From assembly GCA_030770535.1 (NCBI GenBank), contig JASVEC010000008.1, positions 1,550,001 through 1,614,000 of the forward strand: DNA of 64,000 nucleotides, read 5' to 3'. The stretch comes from Batkoa obscura. Its lineage: Eukaryota; Entomophthoromycota; Entomophthoromycetes; Entomophthorales; Batkoaceae. The position numbers and the translations under genes were made by a program. Positions 38,922 to 51,828 of the stretch are shown here, one piece after another. The stretch's first letter is position 1, and each line of letters begins with the position of its first letter. The notes beneath the pieces were generated by a model. It ran no database searches and was not told the origin of the DNA. It saw only the letters and a list, made by a program, of their open reading frames with translations.

Positions 38922-41900
38922 TTACTTTTGGGAATATAATTTGATAGCGTTAAGAAAATAGATATCATTTTTAATTAATAGTATTTGTTTAGAAGCAAAA
39001 CACTTAATGATGACTTGAAATAGTTTGGTACGCCATTGATAGTAAACATAGCAAGACTGTTCATATTGGTACACATCTTTTGGTTTGGTTTGATCTGATT
39101 TTCGATTTAGAAATTCTTTTCCATACCATTCTTTACGAAATCCTGGTAAATTGTGATCCAATACTTCTTTACTATAAATTTTTTTTGATGAATGCCAATG
39201 GCTTGTGATTTCTAAAACTCCGTTTAAAAATATACCAAAATTAATGGATTCATTTTCAGTAAGGATTAGTAAAATAGCTTCTAAATGATCAAACAATTGC
39301 TTTATTGTACAAGGTAGGTAAATTTTCGGTACCTATTTTATGTAAAATTTCTATAAATTTTGAACAAAACAAGGCTTCTTTTGAATCAAACAGATACATT
39401 TTTAATATACAATTTTGAAATAAGTGCTGCACCACGATCTTTCGATCAAAATGACTCAAAAACCAATAATCTTTTTTTTTTGTTAATCTTTTCAATGGCA
39501 TATCTTGATGTTGAATATACTGCTTGAATTCCTGAACTAACAGGTCTAACTTGACTTGATTTTCTTCTCATTCACTTGAGCTTGCCCATTTATTTTGAGT
39601 TATTTCTTTTAATTTATTGATTTGATCTTTATACGCATCTTTTGGTATGAATATATCATAAAGTTGTAATTGCCAAAAGGTACCGTAAAATTTAGCCCCG
39701 ATCCCATCTATTAAGTCAGTGCAAAGTAACCGTTTATAATTACTTATATGTAAGCTTAAATTTTTCTGCCAAATAGTATCAAATGTATTACCATTTTGTG
39801 TCTCTTTATTTACAAGCTGACTATCATCACTGTAAACCATGAATCCTATTTGAGATCAAATAAATATAAAATAATAATGCAATTCAATATTTTCTTTATA
39901 AAAGTCATTAATTGTTGGTAAGCATTCTACGATTTCAGTTTGAGTATCATAAATTCGAATGAGTTCATTGAATTGAGTTATTACTTCTCTTATTGAATCC
40001 AATCTGGCTGGTATTATATTGATATCGTTGTTAATAGTATAAGCTATTTTTTGATAATATTGAAATAGTAGCATAATTAATGCGTTTAATAATTTTGACT
40101 TGGCCAAGTAATTTATAAAGCGTGTTGTAACATCATCTATAACAACGTAATTAAACATTAGAATATAAGTTTGTTTCCTTAGTTGGATTCCCCGCTCAAT
40201 ACTTCCAGTTGTTCTTTTGTAGTTGTATTGTAACTTTTAACAACACTTAAATAAGTAATAAAGTCTCCAAGGGTTGATAAATCTTCATAATTTTTATTAC
40301 ATAATTGTGTCATGATATATCAGTTTTATCATTATAAATACATAACATTACTATAAATTTATTTGAATTCTTAAACCATAACGAGTAAGTCATCTTACCT
40401 TCTTTTAGTTTGTGTTTACTCATATTGTTTAATTGTTGAACTATAAAATAACAAACAATTTCACTAGAATAATTGGGTAAATTTGCAAGTAATTTAATAA
40501 TTGCACCAATTCGATTTTCAAACTTCATCACATTCTCTATTAATAACGATATCACTTATATCGAATTATGAATTAGATAAAAACTTGATAAACTATAAAC
40601 ATACTCAACGTTATCATTAGTCAGCTTCCTTAAACTCCCCTTTGCTAATTCTGATATATAAAATTCACTACATAACACACTCATTTTTTACTACTTTTGA
40701 TTCATATAAATACGCGTAAATCGAAAACCTTGTTTCAATATTAAACTGGTTTAATGTATCTCATAATGTATCATTCCATTTTGGTTTACTATCACAAAAT
40801 GAAAGTGCAGGAATGATTGATTTTACAATATTTGATAGCCAAACATTGTATACATTTGAATCTAGGCTATTATTAGAAAGTAATACTGAGGCAATGTTAG
40901 ATAACCTTTTAAATAAACTAAAATTCATTAAATGGGGTCCTAATATATCAATTAAAGATAGTAATTCGGATGTTGAATACTTATCGTTTATATTTTAATT
41001 GAATTTGTTTTATATTGGTCATAAAATAAATTTATTTTGTCTTTTGTATTGTATTTGTATTTGATGATTCATTAGCTTATAGTTTGATGTCTATTATAGA
41101 GTCTGTAGATAAAAAAGGACAATTTTCTTTAGGTGAATTAAGTAAAGTGAGTATGAAATCAATTATATTGCCAATGAGATATGAAGTTGTGATATTCAGA
41201 TAGATATATTGCGGATAATGAAACAATATATACTTTGCTTCTTCAAGATATCCTAAAGAGTAAACAATTTAAAAAACAAAATTTAAGGTTATTTTTAGGA
41301 AAAATATTGAATTATTTAATATCTAAGTAATATTTATTACTGAAGTGATTTTAAAATTAAAATGATAAAATATCTTACAATAGTATTATTATTTTGTACA
41401 TTTATTTTTGGTATTTCATGAAAAGTATGACTTTCCTAAATAAAAATATTAAATTTACATGATTATTTTTAAAATAAAGATAGGCACTTGGTTTGATATT
41501 GTAAAGTTTATTGGTTTAGTCTTTGACTCTTCTATAAAATTAGCATGTTCTTTTTCCTAATCTTCTTCAGAAGGGGTAAAAGCTATATACTTTAAAATTT
41601 GAATGTTTAAAATAAATAAATAATAACACTTCAAATGCTATATCTTTCATTTCAATTAAACCTTCTTTTACTAATAAACTTATTGAATAAAAATACTCAG
41701 GCTCTAAGTCAATCTAAAAATAATTAGTATTGGTTGTTATGATGTTAACTATAACTACTTTAACACTATTTGTAATAATTTTATATCGGGTAGGTATGAC
41801 GGAGATCAGTTTTTCAGGAGATAAATTAAGACTCTTAAATAAATAAGGAAAATAAGCATAATGGGTTTGTATGAATATAGCAAATAGATGTATTAGAATA

Positions 41901-42574
41901 TCTATAACTCTAAATAGATCCATATCGAAGGTTCCTATTTTCAATTAGACATATATTTACGCTTTTCATAATATTTTTACCTATTCGTTCTTTTATGAAG
42001 TTCAGAACCTCACTTACCCTTGTTTTATCTTCAATAAGTTCAAATAATGAAGTGACAAATGAAGGATAATTGAATGAGTTTTCTCTAAAAAGGTTATAAG
42101 TGTCCAGCATATATCTAGTAATAATCTTTAGTTTGATATAGTAAAAACAAAATAATTGTTTACTTTATTTCCTTTCATAATAAGAAGTTTTTTTTGTTTA
42201 AATTTTTCCGAGTCTTTATCAATGTTAAGAGATTTTAATGTCTTTGGTTTTGTCCTTAAAAATAAGTCATTATAACCGATAAATTTTTGTTCCCAAAATA
42301 ATTAAACTAAATGTAGATATCATAAATAATAATAATAATTTACTACAAGTAAAACTATAAGCTCATAAAACCTTTTCTCTAATTCACAATCCAAAAAATC
42401 TTAAATGGTGATCATTGCATCTGTTATACAGTCTTTTAAATTTATTACGTTTAACTTTATCAAGTTAGATAGCACTTCCTCTTCTTTACTATGTTTGTTC
42501 ATATAGTTCTTTAGTATAAGTTGTAATTTAAAATAGATGGCACTGTCTTCTCCTGCTTCACCATTAGCCAGCAT
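38922..42574 (-). pseudogene. THO complex subunit 2 (Tho2/THOC2)-like degraded gene
   Basis: Pieces in Tho2 order lie along the minus strand. N-terminal MLANGEAGEDSAIYFKLQ (ATG 42574); YMLDTYNLFRENSFNYPSF; GTFDMDLFRVIDILIHLFA; PEYFYSISLLVKEGLIEM; SLRKLTNDNVEYVY; FENRIGAIIKLLANLPNYSS; GIGAKFYGTFWQLQLYDIF; RLTKKKDYWFLSHF; and ILTENESINFGIFLNG leading to SHWHSSKKIYSKEVLDH. Tho2 scaffolds the THO mRNA-export and R-loop-control complex in the nucleus. The frame is broken by at least three stops without splice sites near them (39568-39570 TGA, 39856-39858 TGA, about 40552 TAA) and by a frame change near 39300. Some real introns remain (e.g. about 41915-41960). Likely a decayed host gene; assembly error is the alternative. 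A working copy must be elsewhere if THO is essential here. Confidence 0.6.
40720..41330 (+). pseudogene. Unidentified plus-strand coding fragments
   Basis: Three open stretches with protein-like composition lie antisense to the THO2-like relic, in the part where its own homology fades. First, 40720-40998 (DFTIFDSQTLYTFESRLLL, LNKLKFIKWGPNISI). Second, near 41061-41150 (LMSIIESVDKKGQFSLGEL). Third, 41211-41330 (DNETIYTLLLQDILKSKQF ending LNYLISK-stop). A GTGAGT donor follows the second stretch but reading frames do not join cleanly. I do not recognise the family. Possibly a second broken gene inserted in or overlapping the THO2 relic. Confidence 0.3.
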
Positions 42575-42987
42575 GTTCAAACTTTAATTTTCTTAAGAAA
42601 TAAAGAATTTTATCGTTGATTTTCGGTTTAAATGTAATTGATCAAACCTGTTTTGATCATTTTGATATTTTATTAAAAATAAAATTCTATTTTTTACATA
42701 GCTTGGTTATTTTGCTAGAAGTTTTTGAGCATTTCATGAGTTATATTTAACTGATTTGTAATCTATTTTGAAACGCTATTATTGTTTTTGTAAGATCTTA
42801 ATCAGATTATAATAATAACAATATATCAATACTATATTGTTAATTTGAAAAAGGCATTATATTTAATCGTGAATTCAATAAAAAGTTAAATCAACAAATG
42901 ATTAAAAATATATTAATTTTAAGAATTAAAATTTATATCTAAGATTGAATATGTTATAAACTATTAATGCTACTTTTTAAAAAGAAT
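42575..42987. other. Intergenic, no gene seen
   Basis: AT-rich spacer between the AP-3 delta stop and the THO2-like start; both on the minus strand. Confidence 0.5.
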
Positions 42988-45900
42988 CTAATTCGTTGAA
43001 GATAAGCTAAAGGTATAGCAACTTTCTTTCAAATACTTTGATAAGGATTGAATTAACTCTGGGTTTAAAGATCGCATCTCAAGTGCAATGCTAAGCTTAT
43101 TAACAGCAGATACATTCTTATTAATCTGGTTCTTAACTAGGGCCACAATTTCTTCACCATATATATTACGTCCTCGTAATGTATAAGCAATACCATTCAT
43201 GCTTTCAATAATTGAAAGTTTTAAAATATATTTACTTAAATGAGTTATCACTTGATTGAATAATTTGTAAACATTTGATGCGCTAATGGGATGTGGTAAA
43301 TCAAATTCAAGGTCAGTTCGAATAGAAGATGAAAAATTTTGTGGGTTTTCTTGCATCATTTCTGCAAACTCATCTGGGTTCATATCATTGATTCTATGTG
43401 ACGGTAGCATTAAGCTTGAAGGTAATATACTTATTTGAAAGTTAATTGACTTACGCGTAGCAAAATCATTCTAATAAAATTTTAGCTTATTTGTTATTAT
43501 AAAATACTTAATAAACTACTCACTCCTGTAAAATAACCTAATGATACTGGTAATTCAACCATTTCATTAAAATCAGTCATACTTGTAGGCGATATTCTTA
43601 TGGATAAACTTGATTGTCTTCCAGGTTGAGTTGAAGTTGCTAGTTTGGCTGTATTCCATAAATCAATCCCATAAATCTTTAATGGAGGCTCATTAAATAC
43701 TAATTCTGAGTCGTTAATAATCATTTCTTCAGATAAATTGACTAATCTAAAATGTATTAATGTTCCTGCATCTTCTAAAGCAGAAGGTCCGCTTCCTTCC
43801 AATTCATAAACTAAGCGTAATTCTTCATTCTCAACACCAACCTTTTCTTCATTAATTTTAGGAAATTCAAATAAAATGTCAGCTAATGGTGTTACAGGCA
43901 TTAAGCTTGATTCCTCTATGAAATCATCTTTCTTTTCTGTGCTTTTTGATTTCTTTTTAGTTTTCTTAACTTTCTCTTTATTCAAGCTTGAGGTTAATGG
44001 GTCTAAGTCTATTAGCGAAGTTTGGTCCTCTTCTTTTTTAGGCTCCTTTGCTTTCTTCTTCTTTTTCTTTGTTTTTTCTTTCTTTCCTTCAGCTGTCAAA
44101 AGCTCATGTTGTTGAGCACGTAATTGGTTGGGACTCTTATAAGCTTCAATTTGTGGTAACTTTTCATTTTTCTTTAAAGGAGTTACTAAGTCAATGGATG
44201 CCAATGTCACTTCTGAGTTATCTTTAATACCATTCTTAGATTCTTCATCCGAAACATTCACCCCTTCTGGCATTTCCTCTTTATCTATGATGGCTGGCTC
44301 TACCTCTTGCGCTTTACGATTTGTTCCATTATTTTTAGTTTTACTGCCTTTTTTAATGTTTTTTCCTATTTTAATTGATTCAAGGAGTGATTTGGATGTC
44401 CAACCTGTAGAGTCTTCATTAATTTCAAGATTTACTATTGGAATCGAATCAATATCAGGTAATAATGAGTCATTATTTTCATCATCACTCTTTGTATCTA
44501 TATAAAATGGATCATTCTTCATCCTTTGCTTCCTTTGTTTTCGTTGTTTACTATTATCAATGTTTTTATCTTTCTTAGAATCAGTTAACTTGGACTTTTC
44601 TCCAGAAAGTTCATTGAATAAATCATCATCATCTGGTATTGGAGAGAATATTGCTTTTCTAGAATTGAAGTCGACATTCGATCCTGGTAAAGAAGGAAGT
44701 GAAGCCTTTGGGGGAGGCTCAAATAGCCAAGAGTCTAAATCAAGCTCTTCTGGGAGTGGGACTTTAGATTGAGCCTTTGCAGCCACAGCATTTAGCTCAT
44801 AAATTTGAAATAAAGCTTCCATATCTTTTAAGGCATTAAATTTAGGTGGGGATAAATTGAGATGCTCATTGATTAAATTTAACAGTTGGGATATATTACA
44901 AGCCTAAAACAATAGTTAGTATATGTTTATATTTGTTAAATAAAAACAGTACTCTTTCTTGAACTTCTAGATCTGGTGAAAGAGTGAAGGGCTTAATATC
45001 ATTTAACATCTCTTTGACTCCTTCGATTATTGAATCTTTTGAAGATTCAAATCCATTTTCGTTTTGAAGACCCATAGCATGTGATGTAAATATCTTGGCA
45101 GAGGATTGAATATAGACAGCTTGTACTTCATAGCTCAAGTTGCTTAATCTATTATCAAATATGCTTTTTATTAAAATCCCAGGAGAAAGTAAATGTCTTT
45201 AAAATAGTTAGTTTTTAATAATTCAATTTTATGATAAATTACTTTGAATATTCTCCAATAATTAATGAGGCTGATTTTAATACTTCTGCATTTGTTTCAG
45301 GCAAATGAGCATTATTATATAGTGATTGATCAGAAATGAGTCGAGTCTAAAATTTTAATTAATCCAGTTGAATATTAATATTATTTACCATCATTTTGAC
45401 TGAATATGGCCGTACAGACTTAACCCTAACAGAAACATCAAGAAGTTGCTCAGCTAAAATGGATCCAACTCCAACTTTAGAAACATAAACCAAATCAAGG
45501 AGAGTTGCGATATACCATTCAAAGTTAGTAATATTGATGTAAGTTTGCTTTGAGCACATTTCTATAATTGCTTCAACGACTATACGACGGTAAATTGGGT
45601 CAGAGTTGTATTGCCATGTGCCTTGCTGAGGATTTGATATTACTACTTTGCCTGCAGGTGATCCAATTTCATTAGTTTCATCTCCAATTAAAAGGCCAAT
45701 AAGCTTCTTAACTGTATTAATTAATGAATTTTTGGTTACCATTTTAGCAAGAAGATCAATGGATCTTATTCTTATACTGTAATCGAAATCATCAACACAA
45801 GAAAGCACTAAACCACCATGTTCTAATACTAACTCAGGATAAAGTGGTTGAAACTTTTCTAAAGCAAGAATTCCTATGTACTTTAAATTTTGATCTTGGT

Positions 45901-46952
45901 CTTCTAAAAAACATCTGAGCTTGTTTGAGCACATTTTTGCAAGCTCTTGTGAAGCTTCATTTTGAGTATCATTTAAAAAGCCACCAGTAATTACTGTATA
46001 AATACATTCATATAATAATGACATTGCAGGCGTAGTCTCAATGATTGATCTTAGTGGCTGCAATAGCTTTTTGACTAAACGTGGTTCATGTGGTGTTAGT
46101 GAAGCAAATAATTTGACAATTTTGATTAACATCCAATTATTATTAGAAGTCGTAAGTAAACGATATAAAATTGGAACTAAAGGAAGATAACTCTGAGGTG
46201 ATTTACGAGATAATTCGCAAATCACATTGACTGCAGAAGTAACAACAGCTTTATTAATTTTTAGTAATGTTTTAAATCTTCGTATTAAAATATCTATACT
46301 TACATTGGTCCTGGTCCTCCAATTTTTCTTTTAATTTTGGAAAACAAACACGTAAACCTTCTGGAAATTTTAAAAATACCTTATAAAGAGCTAAAGAAGC
46401 TCTTTTTCTTACATAACTTCGTGAATGAGATAATAAATTTAAAAGATCTTGACAGAGGAACTGCGCAAGATCAGGAGTTAAAAACTGTGATAGTCCATTA
46501 ATTGCGATCCCGACCTCAAAATAACGTGGTGATGTTAAATCCTTTTGATTTTTCTATTTAATTTGTAATTATCATTTTTAAAAACGTTACCTTTTTGAGC
46601 TGATTAGTGGCAAGCATTAAAACTTCTGTATCTTGACGAAAAGATTGAGTACCAGCTAAATAACCGATCCTCTTATATGTTAAATTAGGGGAGGATATTA
46701 CTTCAACTACGTGAAATGAAGCCCAACCATAATCATAGCCAAACATTTGTAGCTAAATAATAAATTTATTGAAATAAAATTTATAATAAAAATTACGTAG
46801 GCTAGTTTTGAGATCGCGGCAGCTTTATAATCCATATCATCTGTTTTAAGTTCCTTTCTTATTTCTTCAATACATTTTAAGATGTACTCTTTTTCATTCT
46901 TTTTGTGGGCCCTTATGCCTTTTATAAGGTCATTTAATGACTTTTCAAACAT
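42988..46952 (-). CDS. AP-3 adaptor complex large subunit delta
   Basis: Delta subunit of AP-3, which sorts cargo from Golgi/endosome to vacuole or lysosome. About nine exons. Start MFEKSLNDLIKGIRAHKKNE (ATG 46950-46952), then KAAAISKLAY, LQMFGYDYGWASFHVVEV and LTYKRIGYLAGTQSF, the conserved delta trunk. HEAT-type repeats follow (VILCEL-like VICELSRKSPQSYLPLVP, LLYECIYTVITGGF, LKYIGILALEKF, DSDPIYRR-like SDPIYRRIVVEAIIEMC). The hallmark VPLPEELDLDSWLFEPP lies at the trunk/hinge border, followed by a Lys-rich hinge and a degenerate ear ending at 42988. Delta rather than alpha or gamma because of the LDLDSW motif and KRIGYLAGTQSF. Divergent from the golgin gene. Confidence 0.93.
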
Positions 46953-47607
46953 TTTACTTTTAATACAATTGAAATTCAAAAGTTTTGCTTTTGGTTATTT
47001 CATCATTATTTTGGTCATTGCTTTCTATCATTGGCTCTTTAGCTTACTAAATTTGTACAATTAACAGCTTATTATTTAATATCCACATTATTTATATATC
47101 AAACAATAATAATGCTTTATAAAATATTTGATAATAATTATTATATTTTATAACAAAATAACTATATTTTACAACAAAGTAATTATATTTTATAACAAAA
47201 TAATTAAAATGAAAATGTATTAGTCTAAATAGTTTAAAATTAGTTTTTGGTAGTTATTTGTGAAATAGTAAAGTTGAAATAGATAGGAAACAACTGTATT
47301 TAATTCTACGTATATGCTATTATTTAAATAGGTATAGTAGCGATAAATTACTATATATTTTAAATTATAATTGATAAGAGTTTTGTTATAAAAATTAGTA
47401 AAAAAAATGGTCTACAAGATAGTTATAAATATAAAATAAGAGATATATAGCTTTTGTATTTTTGGAGAATAGTTAATTTATCAACCTATTGTGATTTTTA
47501 GTAAACCAAAATTTTAAACCAAATCATTTAATCATTTTTAAAAAATACAAAAGTTTTGTTCAAAGTTTTATTAAATAATATCAAATTTATTTTCAACTAA
47601 AAAGCGA
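46953..47607. promoter_or_regulatory. Divergent intergenic region, AP-3 delta / GRIP golgin
   Basis: 655 bases between two divergent start codons; holds both promoters. Contains a roughly 22-base tandem repeat near 47137-47205. Confidence 0.5.
47137..47205. repeat. Short tandem repeat, about 3 units of ~22 bp
   Basis: Units read approximately TTATATTTTATAACAAAATAA with a few substitutions, three in a row, in the shared AP-3 delta/golgin upstream region. Confidence 0.6.
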
Positions 47608-50600
47608 ATGTTTAATTCACTAAAAGATCGATTAAACTCGGCTGTAAATAGTGGGCTTTCTCCAAAACTTGAAGAAGCTAGAAGAAAGGTAGCTGAAATT
47701 ACGTCTCCATTATCCGAGCCAAATGAGTTAGAATTAAAGATTGACGTTACCTCCCCATCCGAGTCCTTATTTAATAATGATCAGGACTCAGAATCTATTT
47801 TAGACACCGATAAGGATAAAGCTGAAGAGGATAATAAGCAAGAACAAGATGATTCTAATGAAAATGAAGAAACAAAAGAGGATATAGAGAATTTATCTAA
47901 AGAAACTTTATTAAAGTTAGAAAAGCTTAAAAAATATGAAACCAAATATCCAGGTAAATAATTAGAACTAAAAGAAAATATATATGATAATGATAATGAT
48001 ATTTTTATTTAGAATTGGCTAGAGCTTATAAGTTTCAAATGACAAAGATTAAAGAGCTGGACGAAGTTTTAAAGAATGAAACTCCTATTGAAGGCTACAC
48101 TGATGTTCAAGGTTTAAAGGACTATCTAAAAAATTTAGCTACTCAAAATGAAGTAATTTCTAAAGATAGTTTTAATATTTTTGTAGTTGATTTTTGATTT
48201 AGATTGCCATGTCTGAATTTAAAAATGTTTCCAAATTACATGGAGGTAATAGAATATATGCTCTTCAATATCTTACTTAGTTTATTAGAAAAGGAAAATA
48301 AAATCAAAGAGTTAGAAAAGGAAATAATAAATTATCAAAGTAAGATATCAACTTTAGAGGAGGAAAAAGTAATCATTATAAGTCAATAATAGCTGTTTTA
48401 ATTAAATTATTTATAAAGGAAACTAGAGCTCCCCAAGACTTATCATTGCAAGGTATAATATTTAAAAGATTTTAGGAAATGGCTTATATTATTTAGAGCT
48501 TTTGACCAAATTAAATGAAAAAATTAAAGATGAAGGGATTGAAGAGTGTGGTGAAAGTATAAATACCATTGAATCTTTGTTTAATAATCTGGATGCAGAA
48601 AACCAAAATAAAATATTAGAATCAAATCCAAAAATGCAATCGTTAAATCTCAGCCTATTCCAACTCAGAGAAGATAATGACAGTAAGGCAAAGGAACTTA
48701 CAACTAAATATGATCAACTTTTTAGTACTCATCAAGGGTTAAAGAAAGAATTTGAGGCTTTTGAAATAAAATGTAAGGATTTGGAAGCCTTAAACAGTAA
48801 ACTTGAGAAAGGTAAGTTCTATTTTTTATATCTTCAAAACCATTTAAAAATAAATTAGATCTTATAACACACAAAGAAAGCGAAAAAGAAAGGATTGGGT
48901 TAGATTCATTCTACCAAAATATCCTTGGCTCAGATAAATCTTTTAATACCATTGAAGAACAGAAAAAAGCTATAAACGAATATTTTTCTAGTTTAAAAGT
49001 TGAAAATGGAGATATCAATAAAAAAATCCAGGTTCAACAGAGTTTAATTGATCATTTAAAGTCGTTAAATGATAGCAAATCTGTGCAAATCGAAGGATTG
49101 AAAAAAGAAGTTGAGCAAATAAAAAGCAGAAGCACAAATGCTAACCAACCTAAAGCAACCACACCAACTCCAAAAGGTAAAGGAAAGAAAAAGAAGCAAA
49201 AGGGAGCAATAAGCCCTGGTACAAGCCCATCTACGATTGAATCTACTATAAAAGCAGAATCTAGTGAATCAATAATAAACGGGCAATCTAAAGAAGAACT
49301 TTTGGAAGATATACGCACCAAAGACGAAAAGCTCTCAATTATTGAAAAGGATCTTGAGCTCAAATCAATGGAAATTTTGGATTATGAAAAAAAGATCAAT
49401 AATATGCAATCTGAATTAAAGGAAAAGGAGGCGAATTATAAAAGTGAGTTTGATAAACTGAATGATCATAGTGAAAAAGATAAAATAAAGATACAAAAAA
49501 TGAACGAAAAGATAAATGAGCTCAACAGCAATATATCCTTATTAAAAGAAAGCACTAAAAGAGATGAGCTTGAGATCACGCAATTAAAGGAAGAAGTTTC
49601 TAATGATAAACTGTTGATTGAGGATTTGAATAGCAAAGTTTCTGAAGTTGGAAAATTGAAAGATATTATTAAAGAAAAGGAAGATAATATGTCGCAGCTT
49701 AAACATGAAGCAGAAAACGCAAGCAACGTTGAAATTGAAAAGCTGAAAAAATCAATTAAAGAAAAAGAAGATAGCTTAAATCAAATGAAGCAAAAGCTTG
49801 ATGAGTTACAAAAAGAAATCGGGACACTTTCCAAAGCCAAAAAAGAACTTGAGTCCAATTTAAAGAAAGAGACAGACTCGAGAATTAATTCAGAAAAGGA
49901 ACTTGCCACCTTTAAAGATAAGTCCAATAAAGAAGTTACACAATTAAAACAGAGCACTCAAAGTAAAGATAAAATTTTACAAAACTTTAAAAAAGAGAAG
50001 CTTAGTCTTGAAAGTGATAAAAAAGAGTTAGAGAAGGAACTTTCAAATCAACAAAAGCAGGCGAAACAGTTAAACCAGGATATACAAAGCAATGAAAAAG
50101 CGTTAGTTTCGATTAAAGTAGAATTGGATTCATTAAAAAAATTATTTGAAGAGAAAGAAGCGCTACTTTCGCAAACTGAAAAATCCAATAGTAAGGTTAA
50201 AGAAGATCTTAGCAAAACTTTAGAAAACCTGAAAAAGTTGGAAGAATTAAACAAGATTTTAGAGGAGCAAAAAAGAGAAACCGAAAGTCAATTAGATGAG
50301 GCCAAAAAATCAATCAATGAATTGCAAGCAACATCTCAAGAATTTGATCAAATGAAGCAAGCTCTTGAGGCAAAGGAAAAAGAGTTAGTTGGTCGTATTG
50401 AGATTTTAGAACAAGAGCTTGAAACGTCTAAACAACTATTTAAAGAGAAAGCTAAGCAGCTCGATGAGTTGCATCTTCAATATGTCCAACTACAATCGAC
50501 TTCTCAAGAAGAGTCACATAAGTATAGTAAAGAACTTTCTGTGACTCAAATCAAATTAGAAGAAATTAATAACCAACTTAAAAAGAAAGAACGAGAGCAT

Positions 50601-51324
50601 GAGGTATTAATCAATCAAGCTGTTGAAGAGAAAGGAAGGATCGAAAAAGAGTATGAGGATACAAAAAATAAACTTAATGAGATCAACTCTGAGTATCAAA
50701 AAATAGTAAAAGAAAAAGATTTATTAAATGAAGAAAGTGAACAAATTAAAGGCAAATTGCAAAATAATGAACATAAACTTATTGAATTGGAAGAAATTAA
50801 AGTAATTTAAGATTTGAAATGCTGAGTATGTTATTTATCATTATTTAGAATAAGGTAAGCCAAGTCGAAGAAGAATTCGAAAAGATAAGATTGGAGAAAG
50901 ATTCAATATTGGAAAATAGTAAACAAAAAGAAATACATTTAAGAAATTTAAATAAGGTTACTAAAAAAAATTATGTATTTAATGTTTATATTAATTTTTG
51001 TTAGGATCTAAAAGAAGAAGTTAAAAGGTTACAAAAAGGTAGCCCAAATACCAATAATAGTGTATTTTCACCTCCAGCTTCGCCTACTGCAAGGAGATCC
51101 CTTTCAGAACTATCTGAATCTGATCCTAATTTATCTTTTAACATTGAATACCTTAAAAATGTTATAATGAAATTTTTAATTGATAAAGAGCACAGAGTAA
51201 ATAGATTTTTACTACTATTAAATCATGACTAACATTATTGTTTTAGCCTCAGTTAATTATAGTTCTTTCTCATCTTTTGAAATTCAATCCAGTAGAAGTT
51301 AAAAAATTACAGGAGTTAATATAA
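47608..51324 (+). CDS. GRIP-domain golgin (trans-Golgi coiled-coil tether)
   Basis: Long coiled-coil protein that captures vesicles at the trans-Golgi through Arl1 binding to a C-terminal GRIP domain. About eleven exons. N-terminus MFNSLKDRLNSAVNSGLS (amphipathic-like), an acidic region, then more than 800 residues of heptad-like E/K/L/Q coiled coil, the largest exon being about 48870-50805. A basic linker (PKGKGKKKKQKG) interrupts. The C-terminus carries NIEYLKNVIMKFLIDKEHR, PQLIIVLSHLLKFNPVEV and KKLQELI-stop, the GRIP signature including the conserved Tyr needed for Arl1 binding. The tail SPPASPTARRSLSELSESDP before it is a likely phosphorylation region. Which golgin (Imh1, golgin-97/245, GCC) cannot be decided. 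Confidence 0.88.
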
Positions 51325-51518
51325 AAATAATCGTATATCTATTATCCAAAATATTTTCTATATATTGAAGTTTATATTACTTTATTACTATTATTATTAT
51401 AACATTTTTTAAATTGGCAAAGTATAAATTTCAAGTCCAATCTAATCCTATTATCTATATTTTATAATTATCGATTATCGTCTATGCATTACTTTAATTC
51501 AATGTTAGCAGATCAATA

Positions 51519-51624
51519 TATGAGAATGTATTTTTTTGTTTAGGAATTTTACTAACAATCTTTCTACTCAAACAGCGCTTAAAAAATGGAAAAAGTGATG
51601 AAACCAAAAAAAATATCCTCATAT
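51519..51624 (+). mobile_element. MITE-like repeat, copy H
   Basis: Left end TATGAGAATGTATTTTTTTG, right end AAAATATCCTCATAT, interior TTTTACTAACAATCTTTC and AGCGCTTAAAAAATGGAAAA. Confidence 0.82.
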
Positions 51625-51724
51625 TTTAACACTATAAATCAATTTTGATAAACTATCCATTAAATTTAAATTCCAATAATAAAGAATAACATACTGCTGA
51701 TCCGATATACTTAAACATGTAAGA

Positions 51725-51828
51725 TGTGGAGATGTTTTTTTGGTTTCATCACTTTTTCCATTTTTTAAGCGCTGTTTGAGTAGAAAGATTGTTAGTAAAA
51801 TTCTTAAACAAAAAGATATATCCCCATA
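51725..51828 (-). mobile_element. MITE-like repeat, copy I
   Basis: Reversed relative to copy H. Left end TGTGGAGATGTTTTTTTGG, right end ATATATCCCCATAT, interior AAGCGCTGTTTGAGTAG and AGATTGTTAGTAAAATTC. Confidence 0.82.

Noticed and set aside
39568-40158. TGA as a sense codon in the THO2-like locus
   Set aside because: Citrate synthase ends with TGA and Trp is encoded by TGG in conserved positions throughout, so the standard code fits better.
43876-44772. Plus-strand ORFs opposite the AP-3 delta hinge
   Set aside because: Ser/Phe-rich shadows of the Lys/Glu-rich hinge on the minus strand.
49052-50254. Minus-strand ORFs opposite the golgin coiled coil
   Set aside because: Ser/Phe/Leu-rich shadow frames of E/K-rich coding sequence.
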